Below are positions 15,687 through 24,296 of a DNA stretch of 45,190 nucleotides, one piece after another. Position numbers and translations under genes: made by a program. Below the pieces are notes generated by a model, which saw only the letters and a program-made list of their open reading frames with translations, ran no database searches and was not told the origin of the DNA. This DNA comes from CAYNMC01 sp964398365 (GTDB taxonomy: Bacteria > Patescibacteriota > Microgenomatia > UBA1400 > CAYNMC01), in NCBI GenBank assembly GCA_964398365.1, contig CAYNMC010000011.1, positions 1-45,190 of the forward strand, read 5' to 3'. Numbering within the stretch: the stretch's first letter is position 1; each line of letters opens with the position of its first letter.

Positions 15687-17472
15687 GTTGACTTAAAAGC
15701 TCAGTTAAATGTCTTTTGGCGGGAAAATAAGCAGGATCCAGCCTTAAAGCTTTTTGAAATTGCTCTTTGGCTTTTTCAAGTTCACCTAAATTCCAGAAAG
15801 ATAGCCCCAAAGCGTCAGCGGCTACAGGATTAGTAGGGTCAAGTTCAAGCCACCTTTGACCTAATTTTTGAGCCTCATTTTGGTAGGTTTTAGGCAGATT
15901 TAGATAAGCGGCTGCTTTGTAATAAGCGGCTTGGAGAAATTCAAGATTGGTTAATTCTTGAGGATTAAGTTGATAAGCCTGTTGACAACTTTTAATGGCT
16001 TCAAGGATAAGCTCAGTTTTATTTTGTTCAAGAGCTTCATTTTGTTTTTGGCGACAGTCTTCGCGCCACCAGAAGTCAAAAAAAGGAGTTAATTTTTTTG
16101 CTTTTTGCCAGTTACCTTGATAAGCCTGAAAAAAGGCAGCAGTGATGAGACCAAAAAAGACTAAGCCCAAAAAACAGCAAAAGATGGCGAAGCTTAAAGC
16201 AATTTTGAACTTAAACTTTAGTCTGAATTTTAAAGTTTTTTCTTTTAAAATTACTGCCAGAAAAAGCCAAAAATAGGTGTAAGAAGTGATTGTCCAGTAA
16301 TAAAAAAAACCACCAATGACAATCAGCAACCAGCTGTAAAAAAAAGCTTTTTGAAAAAGGGTTTTCTTTGGTTGTTGCCAATAGCAAAAAACTGTCCAGC
16401 CAATTAAAAGAAGGTAAGCAAGCAGACCCATTAGCCCCACGGTATTTAACCAATGAAGGTATTGTTGCCGCAGAACAAAAACCTGCCAAAATTTGTCGGG
16501 GAAGAATTGGTTGAAAAAGGCCGGTCGGTAACGCGGAAAGGTATACTTGAGGGTTTCCGGACCGGTCCCCACCAGCTGGCGCCACAAGGGCTGATTTTGC
16601 CAGATTTGCCAGCCAGCCTGCCATTCTCCAAGCCGTACCCAAGTGCTACCTTGACCTTGTTGCAGATCAGCTATACTCGCTGTTAGACGCTTAAAAATCG
16701 GCTGGCCCAAAAAAAAGCAGAGACCCAAAAGAAAAAGGCAAAAAATCACTAAGAATTTTTTTAGCTCTCTTAAGAAGTTTAAATTAATTGAAGAATTTAA
16801 AATGGCTAAAAGCGAAACTAAGGCCAGTGTCAGCCAAGCTGTCCGGGAGAAAGTTAAGATAATGGCTAGTAGGATAAAAAGAAAACTCAAAAAGACAGGA
16901 ATTTTATAAAGCGATTTTTTCTCATTTAAAAACAAAGCTAAGCTCAAAGGCAAGACCATTATTAAAAACAAAGCGAGGCGGTTGGCTTCACCAAAGCTGG
17001 CGCGGATACGTTCAAAGCCCTGAAGATATTGAAAAAAGCCGTTAAGACTAATAAGTAGGGCACTGGCAGTAAGATAAAGACTTAAGAAGAAAAGCAAGTT
17101 TATTTTTTTAACCAGCTGGCTGGTTGCGCCAAAAAGTAAAATTAAAGTTAAAAGCTGAAGGAGGCCACCAGTATAAGTGGCATGCGTTAAATCCCAGAGA
17201 CCCATGAAACTGCTAAATCGAGCCAAGGAAAATTTAAAGCTAAGACTAAAAGCGACGATTATTAACCCCGCTAAACCAAGAAAGATTTTTTGAGGTAAAA
17301 AGCAGGTTTTTTTAAAAAGCAAACTTAAACCGACGATGAGACCCAGCAGGAAACTGGTGCCATAGAAAAATAAAACTTTTGGTAAATCATAAGGATCAGC
17401 AAAATAAGGCAAGGTGATAATTGGCAGAAAAAAAACCAGGAGGTATAAGAAATAAGAGGCTAAATTTAACAC
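15670..17472 (-). CDS. O-antigen ligase/polymerase-like (Wzy/WaaL) protein with C-terminal TPRs
   Basis: A 600-residue protein with about eleven membrane segments. The region RASFGEANRLALFLIMVLPL and the large outer loop with WVRLGEWQAGWQIW, GTGPETLKYTFPRYRP and QQYLHWLNTVGLMGLLAYL match the Wzy_C / O-antigen ligase pattern, where loop Arg and His residues act in glycan transfer. After the last helix (near 415) the chain has TPR-type helices (QLNPQELTNLEFLQAAYYKA, LDPTNPVAADALGLSFWNLG, AKEQFQKALRLDPAY). Such TPR tails are common in ligases acting on pilins or other proteins. The gene overlaps its upstream neighbour by seven bases and is the last of the pilN operon. That it glycosylates the pilus is inference from position. 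Confidence 0.85.
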   Translation of the reverse strand: MLNLASYFLYLLVFFLPIITLPYFADPYDLPKVLFFYGTSFLLGLIVGLSLLFKKTCFLPQKIFLGLAGLIIVAFSLSFKFSLARFSSFMGLWDLTHATYTGGLLQLLTLILLFGATSQLVKKINLLFFLSLYLTASALLISLNGFFQYLQGFERIRASFGEANRLALFLIMVLPLSLALFLNEKKSLYKIPVFLSFLFILLAIILTFSRTAWLTLALVSLLAILNSSINLNFLRELKKFLVIFCLFLLGLCFFLGQPIFKRLTASIADLQQGQGSTWVRLGEWQAGWQIWQNQPLWRQLVGTGPETLKYTFPRYRPAFFNQFFPDKFWQVFVLRQQYLHWLNTVGLMGLLAYLLLIGWTVFCYWQQPKKTLFQKAFFYSWLLIVIGGFFYYWTITSYTYFWLFLAVILKEKTLKFRLKFKFKIALSFAIFCCFLGLVFFGLITAAFFQAYQGNWQKAKKLTPFFDFWWREDCRQKQNEALEQNKTELILEAIKSCQQAYQLNPQELTNLEFLQAAYYKAAAYLNLPKTYQNEAQKLGQRWLELDPTNPVAADALGLSFWNLGELEKAKEQFQKALRLDPAYFPAKRHLTELLSQLDKKN

Positions 17473-18869
17473 TTTTTTTCCCTTTGCCAGAAGAAACCAA
17501 CAATCAAGAAAAGCAGACCGCTGAGGAAAACCAAAAAGGTCGGTCCGACGCTACCTGGCTTAGGGATGCCACCTTCAGTGGCGGGAATGGTGACCCGGCT
17601 TAGCGGACTACCGTTAGGCGTGGGAGAAGGAGAGGTGCTTGCCGAAGGCGAAGCCTCAAAAGCCGGATATTGTTCCAAGCCTTGGGCCACAATCGTGAAA
17701 TGACGGCTGAGTTTTTGTTCCCGGCCGTTTTCATCAATAAAACTGAGGGTAAGTAAATGATTACCGGGCGTGAGTTCTTCCGGTGGTGTGTATTGCCAAT
17801 AACCTTCTTTGTTAATAATCACTGTGGCGCTGTACTTCTTACTTGATTGAATTTCCAGAGTAAGGGTTTTTCCGGCCGGGCCTTGACCAAAAAATTGAGG
17901 TTTTAAAGTATTGAGTTTTTCATCTTCCCGGCTGGGGTTATTAATGCTGACTTTTGGTTGGGCAGGCGGCAGATTTTCCAGCTCGGCCAGATTTGAAAAA
18001 CTTACTTTTTCTGAATTGCTAGGGGTGGCTTCAGGTGAAAGCGGAAATTGGGCTGGCAGAGAGTTCTGATTTTCTATCAGTGCTGTTTCTTCTTTTTTAA
18101 CTTCCTGAGAATAATCTTCGTTTTTTCCCAAAACAATGGTGGGGGTGGGCTTATCACTTTTGGTAAGCAGTACCACCGTGGCATTGTCTTCATCTTTCAG
18201 GCCCGCTGTTGCCTTAAGGTTAAGCAGGCCTTTTTCCCGATCATAAGCAAGATAAGCATCGAGATTACTGGTGCGCATTGTCTGGAGGGATTTGGCCCAC
18301 ATACCATCTTTACCGGTTAAAGCCGAAAGCGGCGAGCCGTTAGCGAGCGTTAGGTAAACAATGGCGCCTTCAACAGGTTGTTGCTGTTTGGTTACCACCT
18401 TGCCGTAAATAATATCTTGAGGAGGTTGGCTGCCTAAGTTTGGGCCGGTAGTCACTTCATAAGGTTTGCCTAAATTATCATAAAGAAAGTTTTTACTACC
18501 TGAACCAATTTTAAAATAATATTTTTTCTGGGGTTCAAGACCTTCAACATTCACATAGTGGGTGAAATAATTTTTATTTTCCCCACTGATTTTATCGCGA
18601 TAGTCACTGGCTTTTTGGTTAAGTTTTTTTTCTTCCTCACCATATTGAAGAAAACCCAATGTCGCCTCTTGCGTTAGCCAGGAAACGGTAAAACCGTTGG
18701 CAGTGATGTTGGTCAAGGTGACATTTTTAGGTAAAATTTGGCCGCCTTCTTTAAAAGTTAGCAAGGGTTGATTTTTTACCAAGAAAAAACCTACAATAAG
18801 CCCAGCGGCTAAAAGCAAAATGCCCAAAAGCGTGGGTATGGTTTTGGTTAAAATACCTCTTTTGATCAT
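17466..18869 (-). CDS. Fibronectin-like surface protein with sorting-signal-like C-terminus
   Basis: Residues 10-32 form a signal or anchor helix. Next is a fibronectin type III-like domain (VTLTNITANGFTVSWLTQEA, then HYVNVEGLEPQKKYYFKIGSG), then a carboxypeptidase-regulatory-like beta domain (IIYGKVVTKQQQPVEGAIVY) and, after a Pro/Ser-rich spacer, a second Ig-like domain (PQFFGQGPAGKTLTLEIQSS, NHLLTLSFIDENGREQ). The end has IPKPGSVGPT, a hydrophobic helix (FLVFLSGLLFLIVGFFW) and QREKKC, which fits a sortase-like or related sorting signal. It overlaps the small gene before it by four bases and the Wzy-like gene after it by seven. It could be a cell-wall-bound or pilus-linked adhesin; no function is shown. 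Confidence 0.75.
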   Translation of the reverse strand: MIKRGILTKTIPTLLGILLLAAGLIVGFFLVKNQPLLTFKEGGQILPKNVTLTNITANGFTVSWLTQEATLGFLQYGEEEKKLNQKASDYRDKISGENKNYFTHYVNVEGLEPQKKYYFKIGSGSKNFLYDNLGKPYEVTTGPNLGSQPPQDIIYGKVVTKQQQPVEGAIVYLTLANGSPLSALTGKDGMWAKSLQTMRTSNLDAYLAYDREKGLLNLKATAGLKDEDNATVVLLTKSDKPTPTIVLGKNEDYSQEVKKEETALIENQNSLPAQFPLSPEATPSNSEKVSFSNLAELENLPPAQPKVSINNPSREDEKLNTLKPQFFGQGPAGKTLTLEIQSSKKYSATVIINKEGYWQYTPPEELTPGNHLLTLSFIDENGREQKLSRHFTIVAQGLEQYPAFEASPSASTSPSPTPNGSPLSRVTIPATEGGIPKPGSVGPTFLVFLSGLLFLIVGFFWQREKKC

Positions 18870-19162
18870 GGTATTTTGGGTTTGAGACTGGCGGCGGGCG
18901 AAGTTGCTTCTTCTTGTCTTAAAACTTTAGTTTCAGAAAGATTATTTAATGCCTCATCAGGAGGACTTAGTCTGTCTTTTAAAAGATCAATAATCGTCGT
19001 GTCTAGACTGGGATTGAAGGGCGAGACTTCTTTTTCAGAAATATCCGGTAAGCTTTTTTTATTTAAAGTCCGGTAAACATCAAAACCTATCCAAATCACC
19101 ACGGTGATTAAGGTAAAAATCATAAAGGTTACCCAATTTTGACCGGATGCCCTTTTTGCCAT
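18866..19162 (-). CDS. Small single-pass membrane protein in pilus operon
   Basis: A 98-residue protein: basic N-terminus, one membrane helix (residues about 10-28, WVTFMIFTLITVVIWIGFDV) and a charged outer tail with IIDLLKDRLSPPDEALNNL. It lies 14 bases after pilO and overlaps the next gene by four bases. By position it could take the place of PilP or another inner-membrane pilus assembly factor, but it has no lipobox and no recognisable PilP sequence. It is otherwise unrecognised. Confidence 0.65.
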   Translation of the reverse strand: MAKRASGQNWVTFMIFTLITVVIWIGFDVYRTLNKKSLPDISEKEVSPFNPSLDTTIIDLLKDRLSPPDEALNNLSETKVLRQEEATSPAASLKPKIP

Positions 19163-19176
19163 AAGTTGACGCTGAT

Positions 19177-19818
19177 TTATTTATTTAATTTTCTTGGTAA
19201 ATAAAAAGCTTTTCCTTTAAAACTTACTTCTAAGTCTGAACCACCAAGATTATTTTCCGCATTAAATGAGGCTTCTTCAAGAACCAAAAAACGATCAAGC
19301 CTGATCAAATCGCGTAAAAGATTTTTTAAATTGAGATACACACCTTTGGTTTTAGCTTGAAAAGCTAGCGGTATGGGCTGGTCTTGGTTACTGCTTTGAC
19401 TTTCGCCTAAAAGAGTAAATTTTTCAAAGTTGAGGTTGAGAAGAGAGGTTTGATTTTGTAAAGCTAAATAATGGATTTCCCTCTCAAAGCGGTTGAATTC
19501 AACTGCTTGGGGGATGGCTTTATTGAGAAGGAAAAGTAATTCTTGATTTTGATTCATCAGGGTTTTGGCTTTTTCTAAATCTTGAATCTTTTTTGCTAAC
19601 TTTTGACTAAATTCTTCTTTGATTTTTATTTCTTGGGAGAGGTTTAAAATGGTATTGATAGTTGGTTTTAGGGCAAAAATAGACAAAAAAATCGTCGTTA
19701 CTAAAAAAAGAATTAAATTAAGAGTGGATTTTGCAAGAGGCGAGGTTGATAATTTTTGCACGCCCCTAAAATAATATTGTCGGTAAAGCTGGTATTGTTG
19801 ACGGTAATCAAAAACCAT
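19177..19818 (-). CDS. pilO: PilO-like type IV pilus inner-membrane protein
   Basis: PilO pairs with PilN to form the inner-membrane alignment complex of type IV pili. This 213-residue protein has a short cytoplasmic N-terminus, a membrane helix (residues about 30-52), a coiled coil (LSQEIKIKEEFSQKLAKKIQ) and a C-terminal alpha/beta part (NLNFEKFTL, LKNLLRDLIRLDRFLVLEEA). This is the standard PilO layout, and the sequence LIRLDRFLVLEEASF is a typical PilO strand. It begins nine bases after the pilN-like gene. Sequence divergence is high, so the call rests on layout plus gene order. Confidence 0.78.
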   Translation of the reverse strand: MVFDYRQQYQLYRQYYFRGVQKLSTSPLAKSTLNLILFLVTTIFLSIFALKPTINTILNLSQEIKIKEEFSQKLAKKIQDLEKAKTLMNQNQELLFLLNKAIPQAVEFNRFEREIHYLALQNQTSLLNLNFEKFTLLGESQSSNQDQPIPLAFQAKTKGVYLNLKNLLRDLIRLDRFLVLEEASFNAENNLGGSDLEVSFKGKAFYLPRKLNK

Positions 19819-19827
19819 AAAGCTAAG

Positions 19828-20376
19828 CTATTCCTTTTTTAGAATGGCGCTAAGAGCAAATTTAATTCCCGGTTTACCTGAACCTTCGGCACTTAAACTG
19901 GTTAGGTTAATATCTTCAAATTGTTTACTTTCCTGGAGGCTTAATAAAAAGGTGGCCAAAGAGGCTTCAGAAAAAGAAACAGCCTCTAAAGAAAGAGTTT
20001 CTGGTTTTAAAGAAAATTTAGTTAGGTAGATATCCGAAGGAAGGAGGCGGGCGATGGTGGTTAAAGCCTGATCAGTGGGTAATTGTTCAGCGGCTAAAGC
20101 TTTAAGGGTATTGATTTTTTTTTGAAGGGCCAAAAACTCTTCTTCTAAATTTCCAAAAGAATGAAGCTGTTGCTGCCTTTGTTTGATTTCTTCATTGATG
20201 TCACTTAATTTTTTATCCAAAAAAAAGCGGAAAATAAAAGCAACAATCACAATCACCTCAACGGCAATGAGAAGATATTTGCCGATGTTGAGAAACCAGG
20301 CAATAATTTTTCCGGCGCTACTTTTTTCAAAAGCAGAAGTTGGTAACAAGTTAAGTTGAATCGTTTGACCGCCCAT
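19828..20376 (-). CDS. pilN: PilN-like type IV pilus assembly protein
   Basis: The N-terminus carries IQLNLLP, the conserved PilN segment that binds PilM. A membrane helix follows (residues about 35-55), then a coiled coil (DINEEIKQRQQQLHSFGNLE) and a PilN-type domain (ALTTIARLLPSDIYLTKFSL, FLLSLQESKQFEDINLTSLS). Length of 182 residues is normal. It is the first gene of a minus-strand operon with pilO, a small membrane protein, a fibronectin-like surface protein and a Wzy-like protein, downstream of a clear promoter. PilM is not in the window. Confidence 0.85.
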   Translation of the reverse strand: MGGQTIQLNLLPTSAFEKSSAGKIIAWFLNIGKYLLIAVEVIVIVAFIFRFFLDKKLSDINEEIKQRQQQLHSFGNLEEEFLALQKKINTLKALAAEQLPTDQALTTIARLLPSDIYLTKFSLKPETLSLEAVSFSEASLATFLLSLQESKQFEDINLTSLSAEGSGKPGIKFALSAILKKE

Positions 20377-20387
20377 ATGCTAGTTCT

Positions 20388-20417
20388 AGTATAGAAAAGT
20401 GAGAAGTTTGCTGTAAA
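20388..20417 (-). promoter_or_regulatory. Promoter of the pilN operon
   Basis: On the minus strand TTTACA (20412-20417) is followed after 18 bases by TATACT (20388-20393). The ATG at 20376 is 11 bases after the -10 box, so the leader would be about four bases. Confidence 0.6.
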
Positions 20418-20445
20418 GAGGAAGATTAAATAAAAAATAAGGAGT

Positions 20446-20715
20446 TTACTTTTTAAGGTTTTTGGCAGGAGTTTTAATTTCTTTTTTTAAACGCTTACTC
20501 AATCTGGATTTGAGGCGGCTGGCTTTATTTTTGGCAATGACCCTTTTTTTGGCAGCCTTATCTAAAACCTTAAAAACCAAACTTAACTTTTTTGCCGTTG
20601 GGTTTTTTTTAAAATTTCTTAAAACCTCTTTAAGATTTTTTTTGATTTTTAAATTTACCGCTCTTTTTCTTTTGGCAGAGCGGAGGGCTTTTTTGGCGGA
20701 CTTAAGAATCGGCAT
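20446..20715 (-). CDS. rpsT: 30S ribosomal protein bS20
   Basis: This 89-residue, very basic, all-helical protein begins MPILKSAKKALRSAKRKRAVN, modified from the family start (KSAKKR), and contains FKVLDKAAKKRVIAKNKASRLKSRL, matching the bS20 signature. bS20 binds 16S rRNA in the body of the small subunit. It is monocistronic and divergent from murJ. A TATAAT box ends six bases before its ATG on the minus strand, so its mRNA is predicted to be leaderless, which is unusual for a ribosomal protein gene. Confidence 0.95.
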   Translation of the reverse strand: MPILKSAKKALRSAKRKRAVNLKIKKNLKEVLRNFKKNPTAKKLSLVFKVLDKAAKKRVIAKNKASRLKSRLSKRLKKEIKTPAKNLKK

Positions 20716-20721
20716 GGAGGC

Positions 20722-20727
20722 ATTATA
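20722..20727 (-). promoter_or_regulatory. -10 box (TATAAT) for rpsT, leaderless spacing
   Basis: On the minus strand TATAAT is followed by GCCTCC and then the rpsT ATG at 20715. The six-base gap puts the transcription start on the start codon. No Shine-Dalgarno sequence could fit. Confidence 0.55.
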
Positions 20728-20761
20728 GCTTTTCCCCCTTTAAAACTCAAGTCTCTTTTTA

Positions 20762-20767
20762 TATGAT
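20762..20767 (+). promoter_or_regulatory. -10 box (TATGAT) for murJ, leaderless spacing
   Basis: TATGAT is followed by TGCTTT and then the GTG at 20774. Spacing is the same six bases as for rpsT on the opposite strand. The -35 region is weak. Confidence 0.4.
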
Positions 20768-20773
20768 TGCTTT

Positions 20774-22456
20774 GTGGTTGGCAACTTTTTTAAGAACGGT
20801 CGAGAATTTTTAATAAGAAAACAGTCAAGTATTTTATCAGCGGCAGTGGTTTTGATGGTGGCGATTTTGGCTTCACGGTTCCTCGGTTTGGTGCGTGATC
20901 GACTTTTGGCCGGAACTTTCTTTAAATCTGGTCAGGAGTGGCAGCTGGACGTTTATTTTGCGGCTTTCAGAATTCCCGATATGCTTTTTCAGTTGCTGGT
21001 TTTAGGGGCGCTTTCTGCGGCTTTCATTCCCGTCTTTAGTCGTTTATTGGTTGAAGATGAATCTTATGCGTGGAAGCTAGCTTCTTTGGTGATAAATCTC
21101 AGCAGTCTTGTGTTTTTGGTTTTGGCTTTGATTATTTTTATTTGGATGCCAATTTTTTGTCGTCTGATTGCGCCCAATTTTTCCTTGGCTGAGTTTACGC
21201 TCATGGTTAGTCTTACGCGCTTGATGCTTTTAGCCCAATTCTTTTTTATTGTTTCCAATATTTTGACCGGTATCCTTCAATCCTATCAACGCTTTCTTAT
21301 TCCGGCCTTGGCTCCGGTAGTTTACAATCTGGGCATTATTTTAGGGATTATTTTTCTTTCAGGTCCGTTAGGTATTTATGGTCCGACCCTTGGGGTGGTT
21401 ATCGGTGCCTTTCTCCACTTTATTGTTCAACTGCCTTTGGTTTTACATTTGGGTTTTGTTTATCAGCCAATTTTGTCATTTAAAGATCCTTATGTGCGGC
21501 GGATTGGTAAATTGATGTTGCCCAGAACTTTGGCTTTGGCGGTCTCCCAAATTGAATTAACGGTGGCGGTTTTTATTGCGACTTCACTCTCTGCTGGTTC
21601 ATTGGCGATTTTTTATTTTGCCCAACATTTAAATGATCTGCCGGTGGGCCTTTTTGGTTTAACCATCGGTCAGGCTGCTTTGCCAGTTTTGGCCGTTGAG
21701 GCAGTGAAAAATAAAGCTAATTTTAACAAACTTTTAGTCAATTCCTTGCGACAAATTCTTTATTTAGCCTTACCGGCTTCAGTGCTTTTGTTGGTTTTGC
21801 GCATTCCGGTGGTAAGACTGGCTTTTGGCGCGCGCAGCTTTCCTTGGGAAGCGACGCTTTTAACCGGTAAAGTGGTGGCTTTGTTTTCTTTATCAATCTT
21901 TGCCCAAGCAATGATTCAAGTATTGGTGCGAGCTTTTTATGCTTTACAGGATACGAAAACCCCTTTTTATTTGGCAACAATGGCAGTCTTAATCAATGTT
22001 TGTTTTTCCTTTTTCCTAACTTTTCGTTTAAATTTGGCGATTTTAGGCTTGGCAACAGCCATCAGTTTGGCGAGTATTTGCCACGCTTTAAGTTTACTAA
22101 TATTTTTACAAAGAAAAAATCCTTTTGTGACCTGGGAGAACTTTTTTAAACCTTCACTTAAAATTATTTTAGGGACTTTTTTAACTGCTTTGGCTTTATG
22201 GTTGCCCATGCGCTTCCTTGATCGTTTTATTTTGGACACCACCAGAACCATCAATCTTATTGTTCTCACTTTGGCGGTAAGTTTTTTTGGTTTAAGCGTT
22301 TACCTGCTTTTTTCTTACTGGTTGAAAATTGAAGAACTTGGGCGTTTTCTGCAGCTTTGGCATCGCTTTGGTGCTTGGCGGGAAATTTTAGGTCGTTCTG
22401 AGGAATATTTAGATGGTGCCAAGACCAGTGGCGATTTGCTTACAGGAAAGGAATAA
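20774..22456 (+). CDS. murJ: Lipid II flippase MurJ (MviN family)
   Basis: MurJ moves lipid II across the inner membrane for peptidoglycan synthesis. The 560-residue protein has about 14 membrane segments. Family motifs include ASRFLGLVRDRLLAGTFF, DVYFAAFRIPDMLFQLLVLG and LSAAFIPVF near the N-terminus. Arg residues in the early helices and QVLVRAFYALQDTKTPF in the middle are the conserved MurJ positions. The start is GTG at 20774; there is no in-frame upstream alternative and a -10 box sits just before it. The gene reaches into the lepA region with only four bases between its stop and the GTG of lepA. Confidence 0.93.
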   Translation: MVGNFFKNGREFLIRKQSSILSAAVVLMVAILASRFLGLVRDRLLAGTFFKSGQEWQLDVYFAAFRIPDMLFQLLVLGALSAAFIPVFSRLLVEDESYAWKLASLVINLSSLVFLVLALIIFIWMPIFCRLIAPNFSLAEFTLMVSLTRLMLLAQFFFIVSNILTGILQSYQRFLIPALAPVVYNLGIILGIIFLSGPLGIYGPTLGVVIGAFLHFIVQLPLVLHLGFVYQPILSFKDPYVRRIGKLMLPRTLALAVSQIELTVAVFIATSLSAGSLAIFYFAQHLNDLPVGLFGLTIGQAALPVLAVEAVKNKANFNKLLVNSLRQILYLALPASVLLLVLRIPVVRLAFGARSFPWEATLLTGKVVALFSLSIFAQAMIQVLVRAFYALQDTKTPFYLATMAVLINVCFSFFLTFRLNLAILGLATAISLASICHALSLLIFLQRKNPFVTWENFFKPSLKIILGTFLTALALWLPMRFLDRFILDTTRTINLIVLTLAVSFFGLSVYLLFSYWLKIEELGRFLQLWHRFGAWREILGRSEEYLDGAKTSGDLLTGKE

Positions 22457-22460
22457 ACAA

Positions 22461-24296
22461 GTGCTCAATATTCGCAACTTCTGCATTCTTGCCCATGTTG
22501 ATCACGGTAAATCTACCCTTTGCGACCGCTTTTTAGAAATTACCGGGACGGTGAAACCTTCGGCGATGAAGCCCCAGTATTTGGATGTTAACCCAATTTC
22601 AAGAGAAAGGGGAATTACGATTAAATTGGCGCCGGTGAGAATAAAGTACCAATTACCCGCGGCGCTTAGGCAAATTTTTAATTTTGATTTTTTTATTTTT
22701 AACTTAATTGATACTCCCGGACACGTGGATTTTGCCTATGAGGTTTCTCGTTCGCTGGCGGCTTGTGAGGGAGCAATTTTTCTGGTTGATGCCACCCAAG
22801 GCATTCAGGCACAGACTTTCTCCTACTGGCAAAAAGCCAAAGCCCAAGGTTTAAAACTGATTCCGGTGGTGAATAAAATTGACTTAGCGGCGGCTTTACC
22901 TGAGGAAGTTGCCTTGGCGATGAGCCAAACATTTGCTTTTTCTCAAGAAGAAATTCTTTTTATTTCGGCAAAAACCGGAGAAGGAGTAAGAGAGTTGATG
23001 AAGGCGGTAATTGAACGTTTACCGCCGCCACCAACCAGAAAGCATTTTCCGCTGCGGGCTTTGGTTTTTGATTCCTTTTATGATCAACATAAAGGTGTAG
23101 TCGTGATGGTGCGGGTTTTTGACGGCGAAATAAAAATTGGCGAGACCTTGTCTTTACTGGCCAGCGGTGCGATATTCAAACCGCTGGAGATTGGTTATTT
23201 TCAACCTGAACCTCAAGCCTCCCCGGTGATTGAAAACGGCAATGTTGGTTATTTGGCTACCGGTTTAAAAGAACTAAATTTAGCCAGAGTTGGTGATACG
23301 CTTACTTCTGTCAACCTCAAAACTCAAAAGGCAGAGTTGATCACACCTTTACCAGGTTATCAGCCTCCAAAACCGATGGTTTTTGTGGCGGTTTATCCGC
23401 TGGCGCAGACGGATTTTCATAATCTTGAAGAGAGTTTGGCTAAATTGAGTTTGAATGATGCCTCCTTCAGTTATCAACCGGAAAGTTCTTTGGCTTTGGG
23501 TAAAGGTTTTCGCATGGGGTTTTTAGGACCATTGCACGCCGAAGTCGTAAAACAAAGATTAGAAAGAGAGTTTGGTTTGGCTTTACTGATGACTGCTCCA
23601 AATGTGGAATATCAAGTAGTCGTCAAAAAAGGCCGTGATTCAAGCAAACAAACCCTAAAAATCAGAAATATCAGTGAAATTCCTCAAAATTATGAAGCAA
23701 TTTTAGAACCGATGGTTAAGGGTACCATTTTGACACCGCCGGCAGCCTTAGGAAGAATTATAGAACTTTGTCAGGAACATCGGGGGAAACAATTAAATAT
23801 AGAATATTTAGGTTGGCAGGTGAAATTGGAGTATCGTTTACCTTTAGCCGAAATTCTTTCTGACTTTTTTGCGAAGCTCAAGAGTTTTTCTTCTGGCTAT
23901 GCTTCATTTGATTATCAAGTAATTGATTATGCTCTTTTTGATGGGGTGAGACTCGATATTTATATTGGCGGCAAAATGATTGAGGCGCTTTCCCGACTGG
24001 TGCCCAAAAATAAAGCCTACGAAATTGGTAGGACGCTGGTGGAAAAATTATTTAAGGTTATTCCGAAGCAAATGTTTGAATTTACCATTCAGGCTGCGGT
24101 GGGCAAACGCGTTATTGCCCGCCTTGTCAAAAAGGCTTGGCGTAAAGATGTTACCGCTAAACTTTATGGCGGCGACCAGACGCGTAAAGATAAACTTTTG
24201 GAGAAGCAGAAAAAAGGTAAAAAGCGAATGAAGGCCGTGGGCAGAGTTTTTATCCCTCAAGAGGCTTTTTTGGCGGTTTTAAAAGATGAAAATTAG
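22461..24296 (+). CDS. lepA: Elongation factor 4 (LepA), ribosome-associated GTPase
   Basis: LepA is a translational GTPase acting on stalled or initiating ribosomes. G motifs are AHVDHGKST (G1), RERGITIK (G2), DTPGHVDFAYEVSRSLAACEG (G3), NKID (G4) and SAKTGEGV (G5). LepA-specific parts follow: ALVFDSFYDQHKGVVVMVRV, LSLNDASFSYQPESSLALG, FRMGFLGPLHAEVVKQRLE, and the C-terminal DVTAKLYGGDQTRKDKLLEK with GKKRMKAVGRVFIPQEAF. The chosen start is GTG at 22461 because AAAGGA lies eight bases before it and MNIRNFCIL-like LepA starts match; a longer in-frame ATG at 22413 would sit inside murJ. Length is 611 residues, slightly above the usual 600. The segment between G2 and G3 has a short insertion (QLPAALRQIFNFDFF). 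Confidence 0.96.
   Translation: MLNIRNFCILAHVDHGKSTLCDRFLEITGTVKPSAMKPQYLDVNPISRERGITIKLAPVRIKYQLPAALRQIFNFDFFIFNLIDTPGHVDFAYEVSRSLAACEGAIFLVDATQGIQAQTFSYWQKAKAQGLKLIPVVNKIDLAAALPEEVALAMSQTFAFSQEEILFISAKTGEGVRELMKAVIERLPPPPTRKHFPLRALVFDSFYDQHKGVVVMVRVFDGEIKIGETLSLLASGAIFKPLEIGYFQPEPQASPVIENGNVGYLATGLKELNLARVGDTLTSVNLKTQKAELITPLPGYQPPKPMVFVAVYPLAQTDFHNLEESLAKLSLNDASFSYQPESSLALGKGFRMGFLGPLHAEVVKQRLEREFGLALLMTAPNVEYQVVVKKGRDSSKQTLKIRNISEIPQNYEAILEPMVKGTILTPPAALGRIIELCQEHRGKQLNIEYLGWQVKLEYRLPLAEILSDFFAKLKSFSSGYASFDYQVIDYALFDGVRLDIYIGGKMIEALSRLVPKNKAYEIGRTLVEKLFKVIPKQMFEFTIQAAVGKRVIARLVKKAWRKDVTAKLYGGDQTRKDKLLEKQKKGKKRMKAVGRVFIPQEAFLAVLKDEN

Noticed and set aside
22413..22460. Extended LepA start at 22413
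   Set aside because: It overlaps murJ, has no ribosome site, and adds residues not seen in LepA. The GTG at 22461 has AAAGGA at eight bases.
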